A stretch of DNA of 64,000 nt from Sphingomonas sp. Leaf10 (lineage in GTDB: Bacteria > Pseudomonadota > Alphaproteobacteria > Sphingomonadales > Sphingomonadaceae): positions 48,638 to 112,637 of the forward strand of contig NZ_LMKE01000011.1 in assembly GCF_001421245.1 (NCBI RefSeq), given 5' to 3'. Below, piece after piece: positions 1 to 9,464 of this stretch; within the stretch, counting starts at the first letter, position 1, and each line of letters opens with the position of its first letter. The notes below the pieces were generated by a model that searched no databases, had not been told where the DNA came from, and worked only from the letters and a program-made list of their open reading frames with translations. Both the position numbers and the translations under genes were made by a program.

Positions 1-17
1 TAGGGCGCCCCTCAACG

Positions 18-200
18 ATGTTCGTACTCCCGCGCAGGCGAGACCTCTGCGAAAGTCGGACCTTCAGTCCCAATTCCATCGTACCCTGGCGGAGGCCGGG
101 GACCAGTTGGCAAGGCGTTTCCGTACGTTACGGACGTCCCCCGCTGGGCCCAGGCCTTCGCCGGGGTACGGGAGAGGAAGCGAAAACCACTTCTCCCGCA
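18..200. repeat. REP-like dispersed intergenic repeat
   Basis: This gene-free stretch carries a degenerate inverted repeat. The left arm contains gtactcccgcgcaggcg and the right arm contains cgccggggtac. The same core word (cccgcgcaggcg plus its complement) recurs at about 52.01-52.11 kb and 60.49-60.58 kb, so it is a dispersed family and not a gene. Overlapping open frames here are shadows. No promoter for the gene at 292 could be picked out with confidence. Confidence 0.55.
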
Positions 201-291
201 AAAAATCGCACCGGCCGGGATTAAACCAAAAACGGCATCCGTTCCCCTTTGCGAAGCGCCTGTGCGGCGTGACGACAAAGGAGACATTGCG

Positions 292-1179
292 ATGAAGACT
301 CTGTTCCTGATGGGCGCGGCGCTGGCCGCAGTGACGATCACCCCGGCTTCGGCGCAGCTGCTGGGCGGCGGTGGTGGGCTGACCGGTGGGCTGGGCGGCA
401 GCCTGAGCGGTGGCCTTGGCGGCAATGTCGGCGGTACGTTCGATCGGAGCGTCGCCCCGACCATCGACCGCGTCCGCGACCGCGCCGACACCAGCGTCCG
501 CAGCGCGCGGCGTGGCAGCGGCGAGGTGATCGCCGAACGCCGCGTCGATCGCCGCAGTGGCCGTGTTCGTGCCGGTGGATCGGCGCGTGGCGACGGTGCG
601 TCCGATGGTAGCGTGCAAGCGCTGGGCGGCGTGCTCGGTGGGTCGGGCAACGGTTCGGGGAGCGCCTCGGGCAGTGCCGATGCGCAGTTGATCGGGACCG
701 ATGCGGTCCGCTCGACCGTCGGGTCGGCGCGCGACCGGGTTCAGAATGGTGTCGCCACCACCCGCGACCGGGTACAGGGTATCGCCGGTGCGGCGCGCGA
801 CCGGGCGCAGGGCGCGGTCGGCGCGGTGCAGGGCGGCGCAGGTAGCCTGAATGGTGCTGCCTCGGGCAGCGGTACCGGTTCGGTCAGAGGCGGATCGGCG
901 TCGGGCTCGGGCGAAGGGGCGCTGTCGCTGATGGGTAGCGGGGCGATCCCGGCGCTGAACCCCGGCAGCATGGTGCACGATGCGAAGGGCGAGGCGATCG
1001 GCCGCGTCCAGTCGGTCCGTCGCAACGCCGCGGGCAAGGTCGAGGCAGTGACGATGGCGGTTGGCCGCCGCACCGCGACGCTGCCCGCCGATAACTTCGG
1101 CGTACAGGGCGACGTGCTGGTCTCGGCAATGGGCGAGGGTCAGGTACAGCGCGCCGCGAAGGATCAGGCGGCGGAATAA
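292..1179 (+). CDS. Secreted Gly/Ser-rich protein with PRC-barrel-like C-terminus
   Basis: The 295-aa product starts with a clear Sec signal peptide (MKTLFLMGAALAAV...ASAQ). A low-complexity middle follows, rich in Gly, Ser, Arg and Ala, with recurring RDRVQ/ARDRAQG words around residues 140-190. The last 70 residues (about 220-290) contain GSMVHDAKGEAIGRVQSV, which resembles a PRC-barrel strand pattern. The start was chosen because AAAGGAG lies just upstream of this ATG and the signal peptide begins there; an upstream in-frame ATG at 262 lacks both. Probable role: a periplasmic or surface protein of unknown function. A good hairpin terminator follows. Confidence 0.8.
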   Translation: MKTLFLMGAALAAVTITPASAQLLGGGGGLTGGLGGSLSGGLGGNVGGTFDRSVAPTIDRVRDRADTSVRSARRGSGEVIAERRVDRRSGRVRAGGSARGDGASDGSVQALGGVLGGSGNGSGSASGSADAQLIGTDAVRSTVGSARDRVQNGVATTRDRVQGIAGAARDRAQGAVGAVQGGAGSLNGAASGSGTGSVRGGSASGSGEGALSLMGSGAIPALNPGSMVHDAKGEAIGRVQSVRRNAAGKVEAVTMAVGRRTATLPADNFGVQGDVLVSAMGEGQVQRAAKDQAAE

Positions 1180-1222
1180 GCCGGATCGGGACGGCATCAC
1201 TCCCCACCGAAACCGTCCCGGC

Positions 1223-1256
1223 CCGCCCCTTCCCATGTCGGGAGGGGGCGGTTTTT
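1223..1256 (+). terminator. Rho-independent terminator
   Basis: A 12-bp GC-rich stem (ccgccccttccc pairing with gggagggggcgg, one G-U pair) with a 5-nt loop is followed by five T residues. It lies about 45 bp after the stop codon of the Gly-rich secreted protein gene. Confidence 0.8.
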
Positions 1257-1271
1257 CGTTTCGTGCGGAGG

Positions 1272-1491
1272 CATTGGTTCACGCGAAGGCGCGACGGCAC
1301 GAAGAAGAATTGGTTCGCGCAAAGGCGCGAAGGACGCAAAGAGGGTGCGTTTGGGGCACTGCCTCCTGCGCCAGCGGGCTCCTTGCAGGTTGCAATGGGT
1401 GCAGCGGTTTCCCGATTACGAGCCGGTCGTTCGGGAGGTGATCCTCTGCGTCCTTTGCGCCTTTGCGCGAACCAATCTTCTTCGTGCTCCC
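1272..1491. repeat. Long inverted repeat of ttcgcgcaaaggcgc type
   Basis: Two arms of about 45 bp face each other. The left arm, about 1301-1345, holds gaagaattggttcgcgcaaa and gaaggacgcaaagagg. The right arm, about 1440-1490, holds cctctgcgtcctttgcgcct and gcgaaccaatcttcttcgtg. The spacer is about 95 bp and no transposase is visible. It fills the gap between two convergent genes and could form a large cruciform. I read it as a non-autonomous palindromic repeat, not a gene. Confidence 0.65.
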
Positions 1492-1548
1492 CGAGCCGTT
1501 ACGCCACCTGAAAAACCCGCGCCCCGACCGGAGCGCGGACTCCCCGGA

Positions 1549-4500
1549 TCAGAAGCGCAACCGTACCCCGGTGCTGATCGCCTCGCGGTGATCGTCCTTG
1601 CCGGTCTGGGCCGACACGGTCGAGAACAGGTCGAGACCGTCGGTCACGCGCTGGACGAGGCCGGCGCTAACGGTGCCGACTGCCTGTGCCCGGCCCGCGC
1701 CGAGCGCCACCAGGCCGAGCGGTCCGCCGGCATAGCCCGCCACCGCATCGGCACGCTGGCCCTCGATCTGGTAGCGCACGCCCAGCGACACGAACGGCCG
1801 GAACGCGGCGTCCGACGTCTCCGCCCGGGCAAGGCCGACGCCCGCATCGGCGAAGCCAGCGACATGGCGGTCGGCAGCGACGGTCAGTGCGAACGGACCG
1901 CCCGCCTCGACCAACCGGTCGCGCGCGGTGCGGACATAGGTCACCCCGGCACGCGGCCGTAGTGCCCAATCGCCCATGTCGATCGTGTAATGCGCCGACA
2001 GGTCGCTGACGAGGCTGTTGAGGTCGTAGCTGGCACGCGAGGCGACGCTGGCCGGCAAGGTGCGGTCGGTGTCCGCCTGGCCGGCATTGTACGCGATCGA
2101 TGCGCCGAAACCGAAATTGCCGGCTTCGTACCGGCCATGGACGCCCGCGACCCAGCCATCGATATCGCTGCGTGCAGCGAGCGTATCGATCCGCTGGCGG
2201 CTGTTGAGATAGCCGCCGAACACCCCGACCGACCAGCTGCTGTCGCCATAGCCGACGCCACCGACAAAGCCGTAGCTGGTCGTGCGCGCCCGCGACACGC
2301 CGGTATCGGCATCCGCGGCGAGGCGGTACCAGCTGCCGATCGCCTGGCCGAAGGTAAAGCCACCGGGCTCGCTGCGGTTCGGGGCGAAGCCCGGACCGCG
2401 GGCGATGTCGGTCAGCGCCAGTGCGTTCTCGACGCCCGCCTGGGTTGCGGTGGCATAGGCTTCGGGAGTCAGGCGCGCGAATGCCTGCGGGTTCGACGCA
2501 CCGTTGCTGGTGGTCAGCGCCGGCAGCACCGCGAACAGCGCACTGGTCGCGGGCTGGGTCTGCAGCACGGTGTTGGCATAGGCGACCGAGCGGCTGACCT
2601 GCGGGCTGAAGCCGGCATCGTTCAGGAACTGGCCGAGCAGCTGGATGCGGTCGGTGCGCTGGACGATGAAGCCGAACAGGCTGTCGTGCTTCTGGATCGT
2701 GGTGAAGCTGCCGGTGATGCCGCCGCTGGCGGTGATGAGGTCGTAGCTGGCGCCCGGACGCAGCGTGCCGCTCTGCGTGAGTTGCAGCGTCGAACCCGAT
2801 GCGATCGCGAGCGTGCCGTTGATGACCAGCTTGTCCTGCGCGGTGGGCGTGAATTCGAACACCGACGTCGAGCCCGAGGCGAGCGAGACATTGCCGTTGA
2901 CGGTCATCGTGCCCGGCGATGCGCCGGGGCTGAGGATGCCCGCGACGGTAACGTTGCCGTTGACGGTGCCCGCCGAGCCGAAGGTCGCGCCGCTGCGCAC
3001 CGCGAACGTCCCGTTCAGTACCGATCCGGCCAGCCCGACCAAGCGCCCGCCGGTCATGTCGACGCTGCCGAGCGTCGCATTGCCCGAGACGGTGGCGAAA
3101 CCGCCCGACATCGCCAGCGCCTCGACATTGGTGACGGTGGTGAACGCCGTGTTGCCGCCGGTGATCGCCAGGGTATCGCTGCCTGCGCCGCCATCGACCG
3201 CGCCGGTGAAGCCGCCGGCGATGGTGAAGCGCTGATCGCCGCTGCCGAAGCGAACCTGCGGCGCCGTGAGCGTCGATCCGCTGGCCACCGTCAGGCTGGT
3301 GCCGGCATTGACGGTGTCATAGGCGTGGGTGCCGGTCAGCGTCAGCGTGCCGGTGCCTTCGCTGGCGAGGGTTTCGAAGCCGGTCAGCGTGGTGCTGGCG
3401 AGGCTGCGATCACCGGTCAGGATGAGGGTCGCCGTATCGCTGCCCGCACCGCCCGCGACGGTGCCGGTGAGCGTACCGGCTAGACGGAGCGCATCGTTGC
3501 CTGCCCCCAGGTCGATGACCCCGGCGAGCGTGCCGCCCGACGCGATCGTTAGCGTCTGCGCGCCATCGCCGAACGACAGCGGTGCGTTGGCGGTGCCGAG
3601 CGTGCCGGCAACGGTCAGCGCGCCATTGGTGAGCGCGACCTGTTCGAAGCCGGTCGCGGTTCCGGTCAGCGTGATCGGGCCGGTATTGGTGAAAGCGAGG
3701 GTGTCGGTGCCCGCGCCGGCATCATAGCTGCCCGCGACGGTCTGTGCGGCGAAGGTCAGGCTGTCATTGCCCGCCCCCAGATCGACGACCCCGGCGAGCG
3801 TGCCGCCCGACGCGACCGTCAGCGCCTGCGCGCCGTCACCGAACGACAGGGCGCTACCCGCCGAACCCAGCATGCCGGCGATGTTGAGTGCTCCGCCGGT
3901 CAGCGCGACCTGTTCGAACCCGGTTGCGGTTCCGAGCAGCGTCACCGGACCGGTATTGGTGAAGGCAAGCGTATCGCTGCCCGTGCCGCCGTCATAACGT
4001 CCGGCAGCCAGCTGCGTGCCCAGTGCCAGCATGTCGTTGCCCGCGCCCAGCGCGACCGAGGCGACATCGCCATCGACCATCAGCTGCTCGTTGGCATCCG
4101 AGCCGGTAACGGTGCCGAGCGAGAAACCGTTCAACGTCGCCGACAGGCCGGTGCCGGTCAGCGCCACCGCCTCGAAGCTCTGGTCGAGCGCGAGGGTCAG
4201 CGTACCGGTGCCCTCGATCGACAGCCGCTCGAACCCGGTGCGCGCGTTGATACCGCTGGGGTTGCCCGCCAGCACGACGCCATAAATGTCGGTGCCGCTG
4301 CCGCCATCGACGCCGCCGGCAACGCTGCTGTTCGCGCCCTCGACGAAGCTGTCGTCGCCTTCGCCCAACAGCACCGCGCCGCCGATCGTCCCGCGATTAA
4401 CGACCCGGTCGTTGCCCGCACCCAGCGTGACGCCGCCAGCGATCGTGCCGTCATTCTCGACCGTTTCGATGGCGTCGGACCCGGTGATGGTGAACGGACC

Positions 4501-7500
4501 GTCGCTGGCCAGCGTCTGCCCGGCGGCGACGCCGATCGTGCCGCCGATCAGGTCGATCGTGTTCAGGCGGAAGTTACCGGTATAGCTGACATTGCCCGAC
4601 CCGGTCTGGCTGAAGCGTTCGAAATTGACGAACTGGTCGCCATTGACGGTACCGCCGCCGGTCGCATCGATGATGAAGGTGTCGGTGCCGGCCCCGGCAT
4701 CGACCGTGCCGATCATGACCGCCGAGGCACGCTGCAGGAAGGTATCGTCGCCTTCGCCAAGGAACACATTGCCCTCAATCCGGCCGAGATTATCGATCCG
4801 GTCGTTGCCGGCGGCAAGGTCGATCGAGCCGATGATCGTGCCGGTGTTGGTGATGCGGTCGTCGCCCGAATCCGTTTGGATCGCGCCGGCGAAATAGGTG
4901 CGGCCGGCATAATAGGCCAACAGGTCGTCTTCGGTAACGGTGGTTCCCGTACCGCCGCGGATCGTGCCGGCATTGGTGAGATCCAGTGCCCCCCCGGTTA
5001 GCACGGCGACCGACTTCTCCCCGGTCGCCTCGATCGTGCCGGTGGCGGCGTTGGTGATCCGGGCCGCATCATTGAGGCCGGGCGATACGAACAGCCCGAC
5101 CGCGAGATCGGTATAGGTCTGCGTCGTGTTCGTGAAATAATCATAATAGACGCGTTCGGCACCGCCGCCATTGGCGCGGATCGTGCCGGCGTTGGTGACG
5201 ATATGCGTTGCAGGAGCGCTGACGTCGGTGGACAGGGTGAAGCTGCTGATGCCGACGGCGGTGCCGCTCGTTCCTGTCGTCTCGATCGTGCCGGTATTGG
5301 CGAACGTGATCGTTACCGGCGCTTCGTTTACCGATTCTACGGAAAGCTGAACCCCGATCCCGCCAAAATTGTCGCCTTGGAAACCGGTGATGGTGCCGCT
5401 GTTGGTGAAAGATATCGACATGGGATCGGTCGAGATCGGAGGATCGTTGGGCATGGGCACGCCGAACGGAGGACGGCGGTACAGCGTTGCGCGCAACCCG
5501 CCAGCTATTGTCCCGTCGTTGTTGGCGGCGATCGTCCTGCCATTGTTGACGTTCAGTTCGACGGCCGCTTCGTTGAGGCCATTGCTGGCCAGGTTGCCGC
5601 TATTGGCGAAGTTCAGCGTTTCGCCGACGTAGATCGACACCGCGGAATCGATCGAGGTGGCGGTGCCGATCGTGCCGCTGTTGGCGAAGCTGCGGACCGG
5701 ACCATAGAAGCTGCCGGTGATCGTTCCCTGGTTGGTGAAGCCGCCCAGCGGTGTACCTTCGCTGATCGTGCCGTTCGGATTGAACGTGCTGGGGCTGTCG
5801 ACGAACGCGTCGCCGTTGATCGTCGCCGTGCTGATGATCGTGCCGTCGCCCGACAGGTTGAGATTGCCGGCCAGCGGCGCATCTGCGCGTGCGGTGACAA
5901 CGGTATCGCTACCTATCGCGCGGACACCCAGCACCTCGAACCCAATACCGGCGAGTACGGTGGGGTCCAGTGTGACCGTATCGCTGCTACGGTGGGCCTG
6001 GATCAGCGTATCCAGCCCGTCACCGCCGTCGATCCGACCGCTGACGCCGAAAGTCGAAAAGAAGACCAGCTTGTCCCCGCTTTGACCGAACAGCAGGTCG
6101 CCATCGATCGTGCCACCATCGGCGACATAGGTTGCGGGCGCATAGGACCGGTAACCGCTGCCATATCCCAGATCGACCGAGCCGGTGATCGTGCCGGCAT
6201 TAGTCAGCGTACCGCCGCCGGACCGGATCGCCGGACCGTTCGCCCCGCCGATGATCGTACCGCCCACCTGATTGTCGATGGTCGTCGTATATCCGTTGCC
6301 CGCGAAGATCGCGAGCGCCCCCGAACTGGCGATGCGGCCGCTGTTGACCAGACTGAAAGATGCGTAGTCACCTGCGATCGCCGTATCTGTTACATTGATG
6401 GTGCCGGTGTTGGTCAATGCCGCGCCGCTATTGGCGATGCGGATGCCGATCGCAGCCCGTCCTCCTGCCATCTGGGTGATGGTGCCGTTGTTGACGACCG
6501 TCGTGCCGCCGTTGATGCCGATCGTCCCGTCCAGGCTGATCGTGCCGTTGTTGATGACCTGCGTTGCGTTGCTGTAACCGTAATAATTGGGCGCGATCGC
6601 TGCGAAGCGGCTGTACAGATTAACGGAATTGCTGCGATCGGCGGCGATGATCGTGCCTTCGTTGACGAAGGTACCAGTACCGCTCATCCCCACCGCCGCA
6701 CCGTAGAACGTGTTGGCATCGCTGCGCGTGAGGGTGATTGTGCCGCGGCTCGTCAGCGTCAGGTCATTGTCTACCGCGGACTGCACGCCGAAGGTCGGCG
6801 TGGCCAACATGCGGATCGCCGGGTCCGTCGTCGCGGTGATGTCGGCGGTCAAATCGACGGTGCCGCGACCCGACACGATCACCGGCCGCGTACCGGCCGC
6901 ACCGGTCAGGGTCAGCGTCACGTCGTCGAGCACGTCATAGCCGACAGAGGCAAAGCCGGTCGGCGCCGCCCCCAGCGCGACCGCCCTGTCCTCGCGAACA
7001 CGTAGCCGCAGTTCGGCATTGTTGCCCGTCACCCGGCCATTGATTCCGGCAAACGCGCCCGGGCCGGTATTGACGAACTCGGTCACGAGCATGTCGCCGC
7101 GACCCAGCGTCAGATCGCCGTTCAGCACACTGCCGGGCAGCGCGAAATATCGGTTGCCGGAACCGTAATATGGCTGGTTGGCGTTGCCGAGCAGAACGTT
7201 GCCGTTGATGGCCCCGGCATTGGAAATGCTGTTGCCGGTATTGAAGTAGCTAATGCCGGGGGGTTGCGCGGTGATCGCCAGCGGACCCGATATGACGCCG
7301 CTCGCCAGATTGCTGATCGTGCCATAGCCGCCCAGTACCACCCCGGCCGTTGTTCCCCGGATCGTGCCGCTGTTGTCGAGGAAGGTGGAACCCATGCTGG
7401 CACCGACCACGCCTTCGATCAGGCCGGCATTGACATGGTCGGTGCCATAGCCGCTGAGCGACAGCCCGGCGCCGCCCGTCGAGCGGATCACACCGGTCGC

Positions 7501-9039
7501 GCTGTTGGTAAAGGAACCCGACAGCGACAATGCGGTGTCTCCGGCAGTGATCGTACCGTCGTTGAGGAAACCGATCGACCCAGACAGGCTCACCCCGTTG
7601 CGTACGGCGCTGATCGATCCGCTATTTTCGAACCGACTGGAAAAACCGTAAAAATTGATCGCGTACGATCCGGAAGCGTTGTTCGTCGACGCAATCGACC
7701 CGGCATTGACGACGGTCGGCAGGGAGCTGCCAAATCCTTCAGCGGCAAATATCTCCCCCGGACTACTCAGCGTCGCGCGGTTCAAGAGCGTTCCGCGACC
7801 GGACAGCAACAACGTACCCCCCGTGGTGAAGCCGCTGTCCAGCGTCGTCGTGACGCCTTCGTCGATCGAGAGTGCGACCTGTTCGAACGTCGAGGGCAGC
7901 GTCAACGGCGCGGCGACCGTCTGATCGGTCGCGAAGCGGACGCGTACCGTATCGATGCCGGCTCCGCCATCGATCGCACCGTCGATACCATATTGCAGTT
8001 GCGTGCCGTCATAGGTCGCGACCAGCGTATCCCTACCCGCGCCCAGGCGGAGCGACCCGGTGATCCGACCGGCAGTGGAATTCACCACGCTGCCATCCCC
8101 ATAGGGGCCACTGTTGGCAATCACGTTGCCGGTGATCGTGCCGGCATTGGTCAGACGCAAGGCGGAACCGGAATCGATCGCGGTGGTGCCGGCCGTGCCG
8201 ATACGGCCGGTCGCGGTGTTGATGATCCCCATCCCGTACACCGACGCCAACGCCGCCCCGCTACCGAGGTTTTCGATGGTCCCGCTGTTGGTCAGGCTGT
8301 TCAGGCCGCTGGTATTGGCGATCGTCGCGACGTCGCTGTTCGAGATGATCGTGCCGCTGTTGGTGGCGCTGTATCCGCTGTATCCGCCGCGGATCGCGCT
8401 GCGGCTGCCTCCGTCGATCGTTCCCGCGTTGTTCAGGGCTTCGAGATTGCCGGAGATCGCGCCGATTGTGCCACCGGTCCGATTCGTAATCGAGACGGTG
8501 CCCGTATCCAGAACAAGTGCGATCCCACTGGTTCCGCTGATGTCACCACTATTGTCGATAGTGACATAGCCATAGCCGTAATAGCCCTGGCCTGCGCGGT
8601 TGACGATCAGGCCATTGTTTCCGGTAATCCGCCCACCGGCAGCGACGTTCAGGACCAGCGATTGCAAGTAATAGCCGCTGGACGAGGATTCTATGGCGTG
8701 ACTGATGCCGGCATCCCGGCCGCCATCAACCAATCCGCTGACCGACACCGAAACCGGGTCGTAACCGTTGATCAGGGGGAGCCGTACGGCGATCGCGGGT
8801 CCGTTCGAACCATTTACCGTGGCATCCTGCTCGACGACGACCTTCGTACCGCGCGTGGTGACGACTAGGCCGTCGGCATCGGTGCCAGAACAGGTGGTCG
8901 TACCGCTCGTTACCGTCGGATCGGGCGTGCATTGCGCGAAAGCCGGTCCGGCAAGCATCAGCGCCATCGTCAGCGCACTCGATTCCAACGCACGCACGCG
9001 TACCCGCCGCGGCTGCGACACGCTATTCCGACCGATCAT
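1549..9039 (-). CDS. Giant type Va autotransporter adhesin
   Basis: From the preferred start the product is about 2,496 aa. A long signal peptide (MIGRNSVSQPRRVRVRALES...AGPAFAQ) leads into a beta-helical passenger built from dozens of N(A/S)GTI-type strand repeats. Mid-to-late passenger has GAGND(R/S) and GGAGTDTL turns. Near the passenger end is LSPGASPGTMTVNG, a common autotransporter-associated motif. The last ~280 residues form an autotransporter beta-barrel (GSWYRLAAD...VGVRYQIEG) ending in Phe (VRLRF), the BAM recognition signal. ATG at 9039 has AGGGGG about 6 nt upstream, so I prefer it over the 39-residue-longer frame. No protease triad or obvious cleavage site was seen. It is divergent from an RTX surface protein and near a polysaccharide locus, which suggests a role in surface adhesion or biofilm. 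Confidence 0.93.
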   Translation of the reverse strand: MIGRNSVSQPRRVRVRALESSALTMALMLAGPAFAQCTPDPTVTSGTTTCSGTDADGLVVTTRGTKVVVEQDATVNGSNGPAIAVRLPLINGYDPVSVSVSGLVDGGRDAGISHAIESSSSGYYLQSLVLNVAAGGRITGNNGLIVNRAGQGYYGYGYVTIDNSGDISGTSGIALVLDTGTVSITNRTGGTIGAISGNLEALNNAGTIDGGSRSAIRGGYSGYSATNSGTIISNSDVATIANTSGLNSLTNSGTIENLGSGAALASVYGMGIINTATGRIGTAGTTAIDSGSALRLTNAGTITGNVIANSGPYGDGSVVNSTAGRITGSLRLGAGRDTLVATYDGTQLQYGIDGAIDGGAGIDTVRVRFATDQTVAAPLTLPSTFEQVALSIDEGVTTTLDSGFTTGGTLLLSGRGTLLNRATLSSPGEIFAAEGFGSSLPTVVNAGSIASTNNASGSYAINFYGFSSRFENSGSISAVRNGVSLSGSIGFLNDGTITAGDTALSLSGSFTNSATGVIRSTGGAGLSLSGYGTDHVNAGLIEGVVGASMGSTFLDNSGTIRGTTAGVVLGGYGTISNLASGVISGPLAITAQPPGISYFNTGNSISNAGAINGNVLLGNANQPYYGSGNRYFALPGSVLNGDLTLGRGDMLVTEFVNTGPGAFAGINGRVTGNNAELRLRVREDRAVALGAAPTGFASVGYDVLDDVTLTLTGAAGTRPVIVSGRGTVDLTADITATTDPAIRMLATPTFGVQSAVDNDLTLTSRGTITLTRSDANTFYGAAVGMSGTGTFVNEGTIIAADRSNSVNLYSRFAAIAPNYYGYSNATQVINNGTISLDGTIGINGGTTVVNNGTITQMAGGRAAIGIRIANSGAALTNTGTINVTDTAIAGDYASFSLVNSGRIASSGALAIFAGNGYTTTIDNQVGGTIIGGANGPAIRSGGGTLTNAGTITGSVDLGYGSGYRSYAPATYVADGGTIDGDLLFGQSGDKLVFFSTFGVSGRIDGGDGLDTLIQAHRSSDTVTLDPTVLAGIGFEVLGVRAIGSDTVVTARADAPLAGNLNLSGDGTIISTATINGDAFVDSPSTFNPNGTISEGTPLGGFTNQGTITGSFYGPVRSFANSGTIGTATSIDSAVSIYVGETLNFANSGNLASNGLNEAAVELNVNNGRTIAANNDGTIAGGLRATLYRRPPFGVPMPNDPPISTDPMSISFTNSGTITGFQGDNFGGIGVQLSVESVNEAPVTITFANTGTIETTGTSGTAVGISSFTLSTDVSAPATHIVTNAGTIRANGGGAERVYYDYFTNTTQTYTDLAVGLFVSPGLNDAARITNAATGTIEATGEKSVAVLTGGALDLTNAGTIRGGTGTTVTEDDLLAYYAGRTYFAGAIQTDSGDDRITNTGTIIGSIDLAAGNDRIDNLGRIEGNVFLGEGDDTFLQRASAVMIGTVDAGAGTDTFIIDATGGGTVNGDQFVNFERFSQTGSGNVSYTGNFRLNTIDLIGGTIGVAAGQTLASDGPFTITGSDAIETVENDGTIAGGVTLGAGNDRVVNRGTIGGAVLLGEGDDSFVEGANSSVAGGVDGGSGTDIYGVVLAGNPSGINARTGFERLSIEGTGTLTLALDQSFEAVALTGTGLSATLNGFSLGTVTGSDANEQLMVDGDVASVALGAGNDMLALGTQLAAGRYDGGTGSDTLAFTNTGPVTLLGTATGFEQVALTGGALNIAGMLGSAGSALSFGDGAQALTVASGGTLAGVVDLGAGNDSLTFAAQTVAGSYDAGAGTDTLAFTNTGPITLTGTATGFEQVALTNGALTVAGTLGTANAPLSFGDGAQTLTIASGGTLAGVIDLGAGNDALRLAGTLTGTVAGGAGSDTATLILTGDRSLASTTLTGFETLASEGTGTLTLTGTHAYDTVNAGTSLTVASGSTLTAPQVRFGSGDQRFTIAGGFTGAVDGGAGSDTLAITGGNTAFTTVTNVEALAMSGGFATVSGNATLGSVDMTGGRLVGLAGSVLNGTFAVRSGATFGSAGTVNGNVTVAGILSPGASPGTMTVNGNVSLASGSTSVFEFTPTAQDKLVINGTLAIASGSTLQLTQSGTLRPGASYDLITASGGITGSFTTIQKHDSLFGFIVQRTDRIQLLGQFLNDAGFSPQVSRSVAYANTVLQTQPATSALFAVLPALTTSNGASNPQAFARLTPEAYATATQAGVENALALTDIARGPGFAPNRSEPGGFTFGQAIGSWYRLAADADTGVSRARTTSYGFVGGVGYGDSSWSVGVFGGYLNSRQRIDTLAARSDIDGWVAGVHGRYEAGNFGFGASIAYNAGQADTDRTLPASVASRASYDLNSLVSDLSAHYTIDMGDWALRPRAGVTYVRTARDRLVEAGGPFALTVAADRHVAGFADAGVGLARAETSDAAFRPFVSLGVRYQIEGQRADAVAGYAGGPLGLVALGAGRAQAVGTVSAGLVQRVTDGLDLFSTVSAQTGKDDHREAISTGVRLRF
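3510..4049 (-). repeat. Tandem ~270-bp coding repeat in the autotransporter passenger
   Basis: Two adjacent 270-bp (90-codon) units are close to identical at the DNA level. The word accccggcgagcgtgccgcc recurs exactly 270 bp apart (from about 3518 and 3788), and the encoded unit contains FEQVALT...SFGDGAQ...GTLAGV(I/V)DLGAGND. A partial, diverged third copy follows. Homology this high within the gene suggests recent duplication and possible length variation between strains. Confidence 0.75.
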
Positions 9040-9464
9040 GACATCCCCCTTGATGGGGGATGACGCTATCGACCAAGTCACCTGCTGTCGAGGCTCTATG
9101 CAAAGAACTCCAGACAATTCGACAGAGCCGACGCTCATAGGGAGGGGGGCAGCCACGGTAGTCGACGGATGACGGATGTTGTTTCGTGCCGATCAGGGGC
9201 GCTAAACCGGCAATGGCCGACACGACACCGGTCGAACGGGCAGCAATATCAACGCACTGTTCTAGAATAGATCACATTTTGCTTGAATATCGATCGATTT
9301 GTTACGACCGTGGTTAATAATGCGCGTAGCACCGTGATCCGCTGTGCCAAAACCGGTCGCAAGGTTCAGAAAAAGAAGCTTAGTAGTTGCGCCCGAATGG
9401 CGGGCACGGTTGCTCTTTTGCTTGCCATGGAATATTTCGCCGCGATTGATGCGGGGATTAAGCC
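9040..9464. promoter_or_regulatory. Divergent intergenic region between autotransporter and RTX genes
   Basis: About 425 bp separates two divergently transcribed surface-protein genes, so both promoters should lie here. GC content falls toward the RTX gene. A 61-codon TTG-initiated frame (9283-9468) overlaps the RTX start codon as ATGA and could be a leader peptide for coupled translation, but it has no recognisable domain and no strong ribosome-binding site. No specific promoter box could be defended. Confidence 0.4.

Noticed and set aside
2000..3483. Long plus-strand open frames opposite the autotransporter gene (also at 5203-7005 and 7264-8868)
   Set aside because: Compositional shadows of a GC-rich repetitive gene; they encode Arg/Ala/Asp-rich sequence with no domain, signal or ribosome-binding site.
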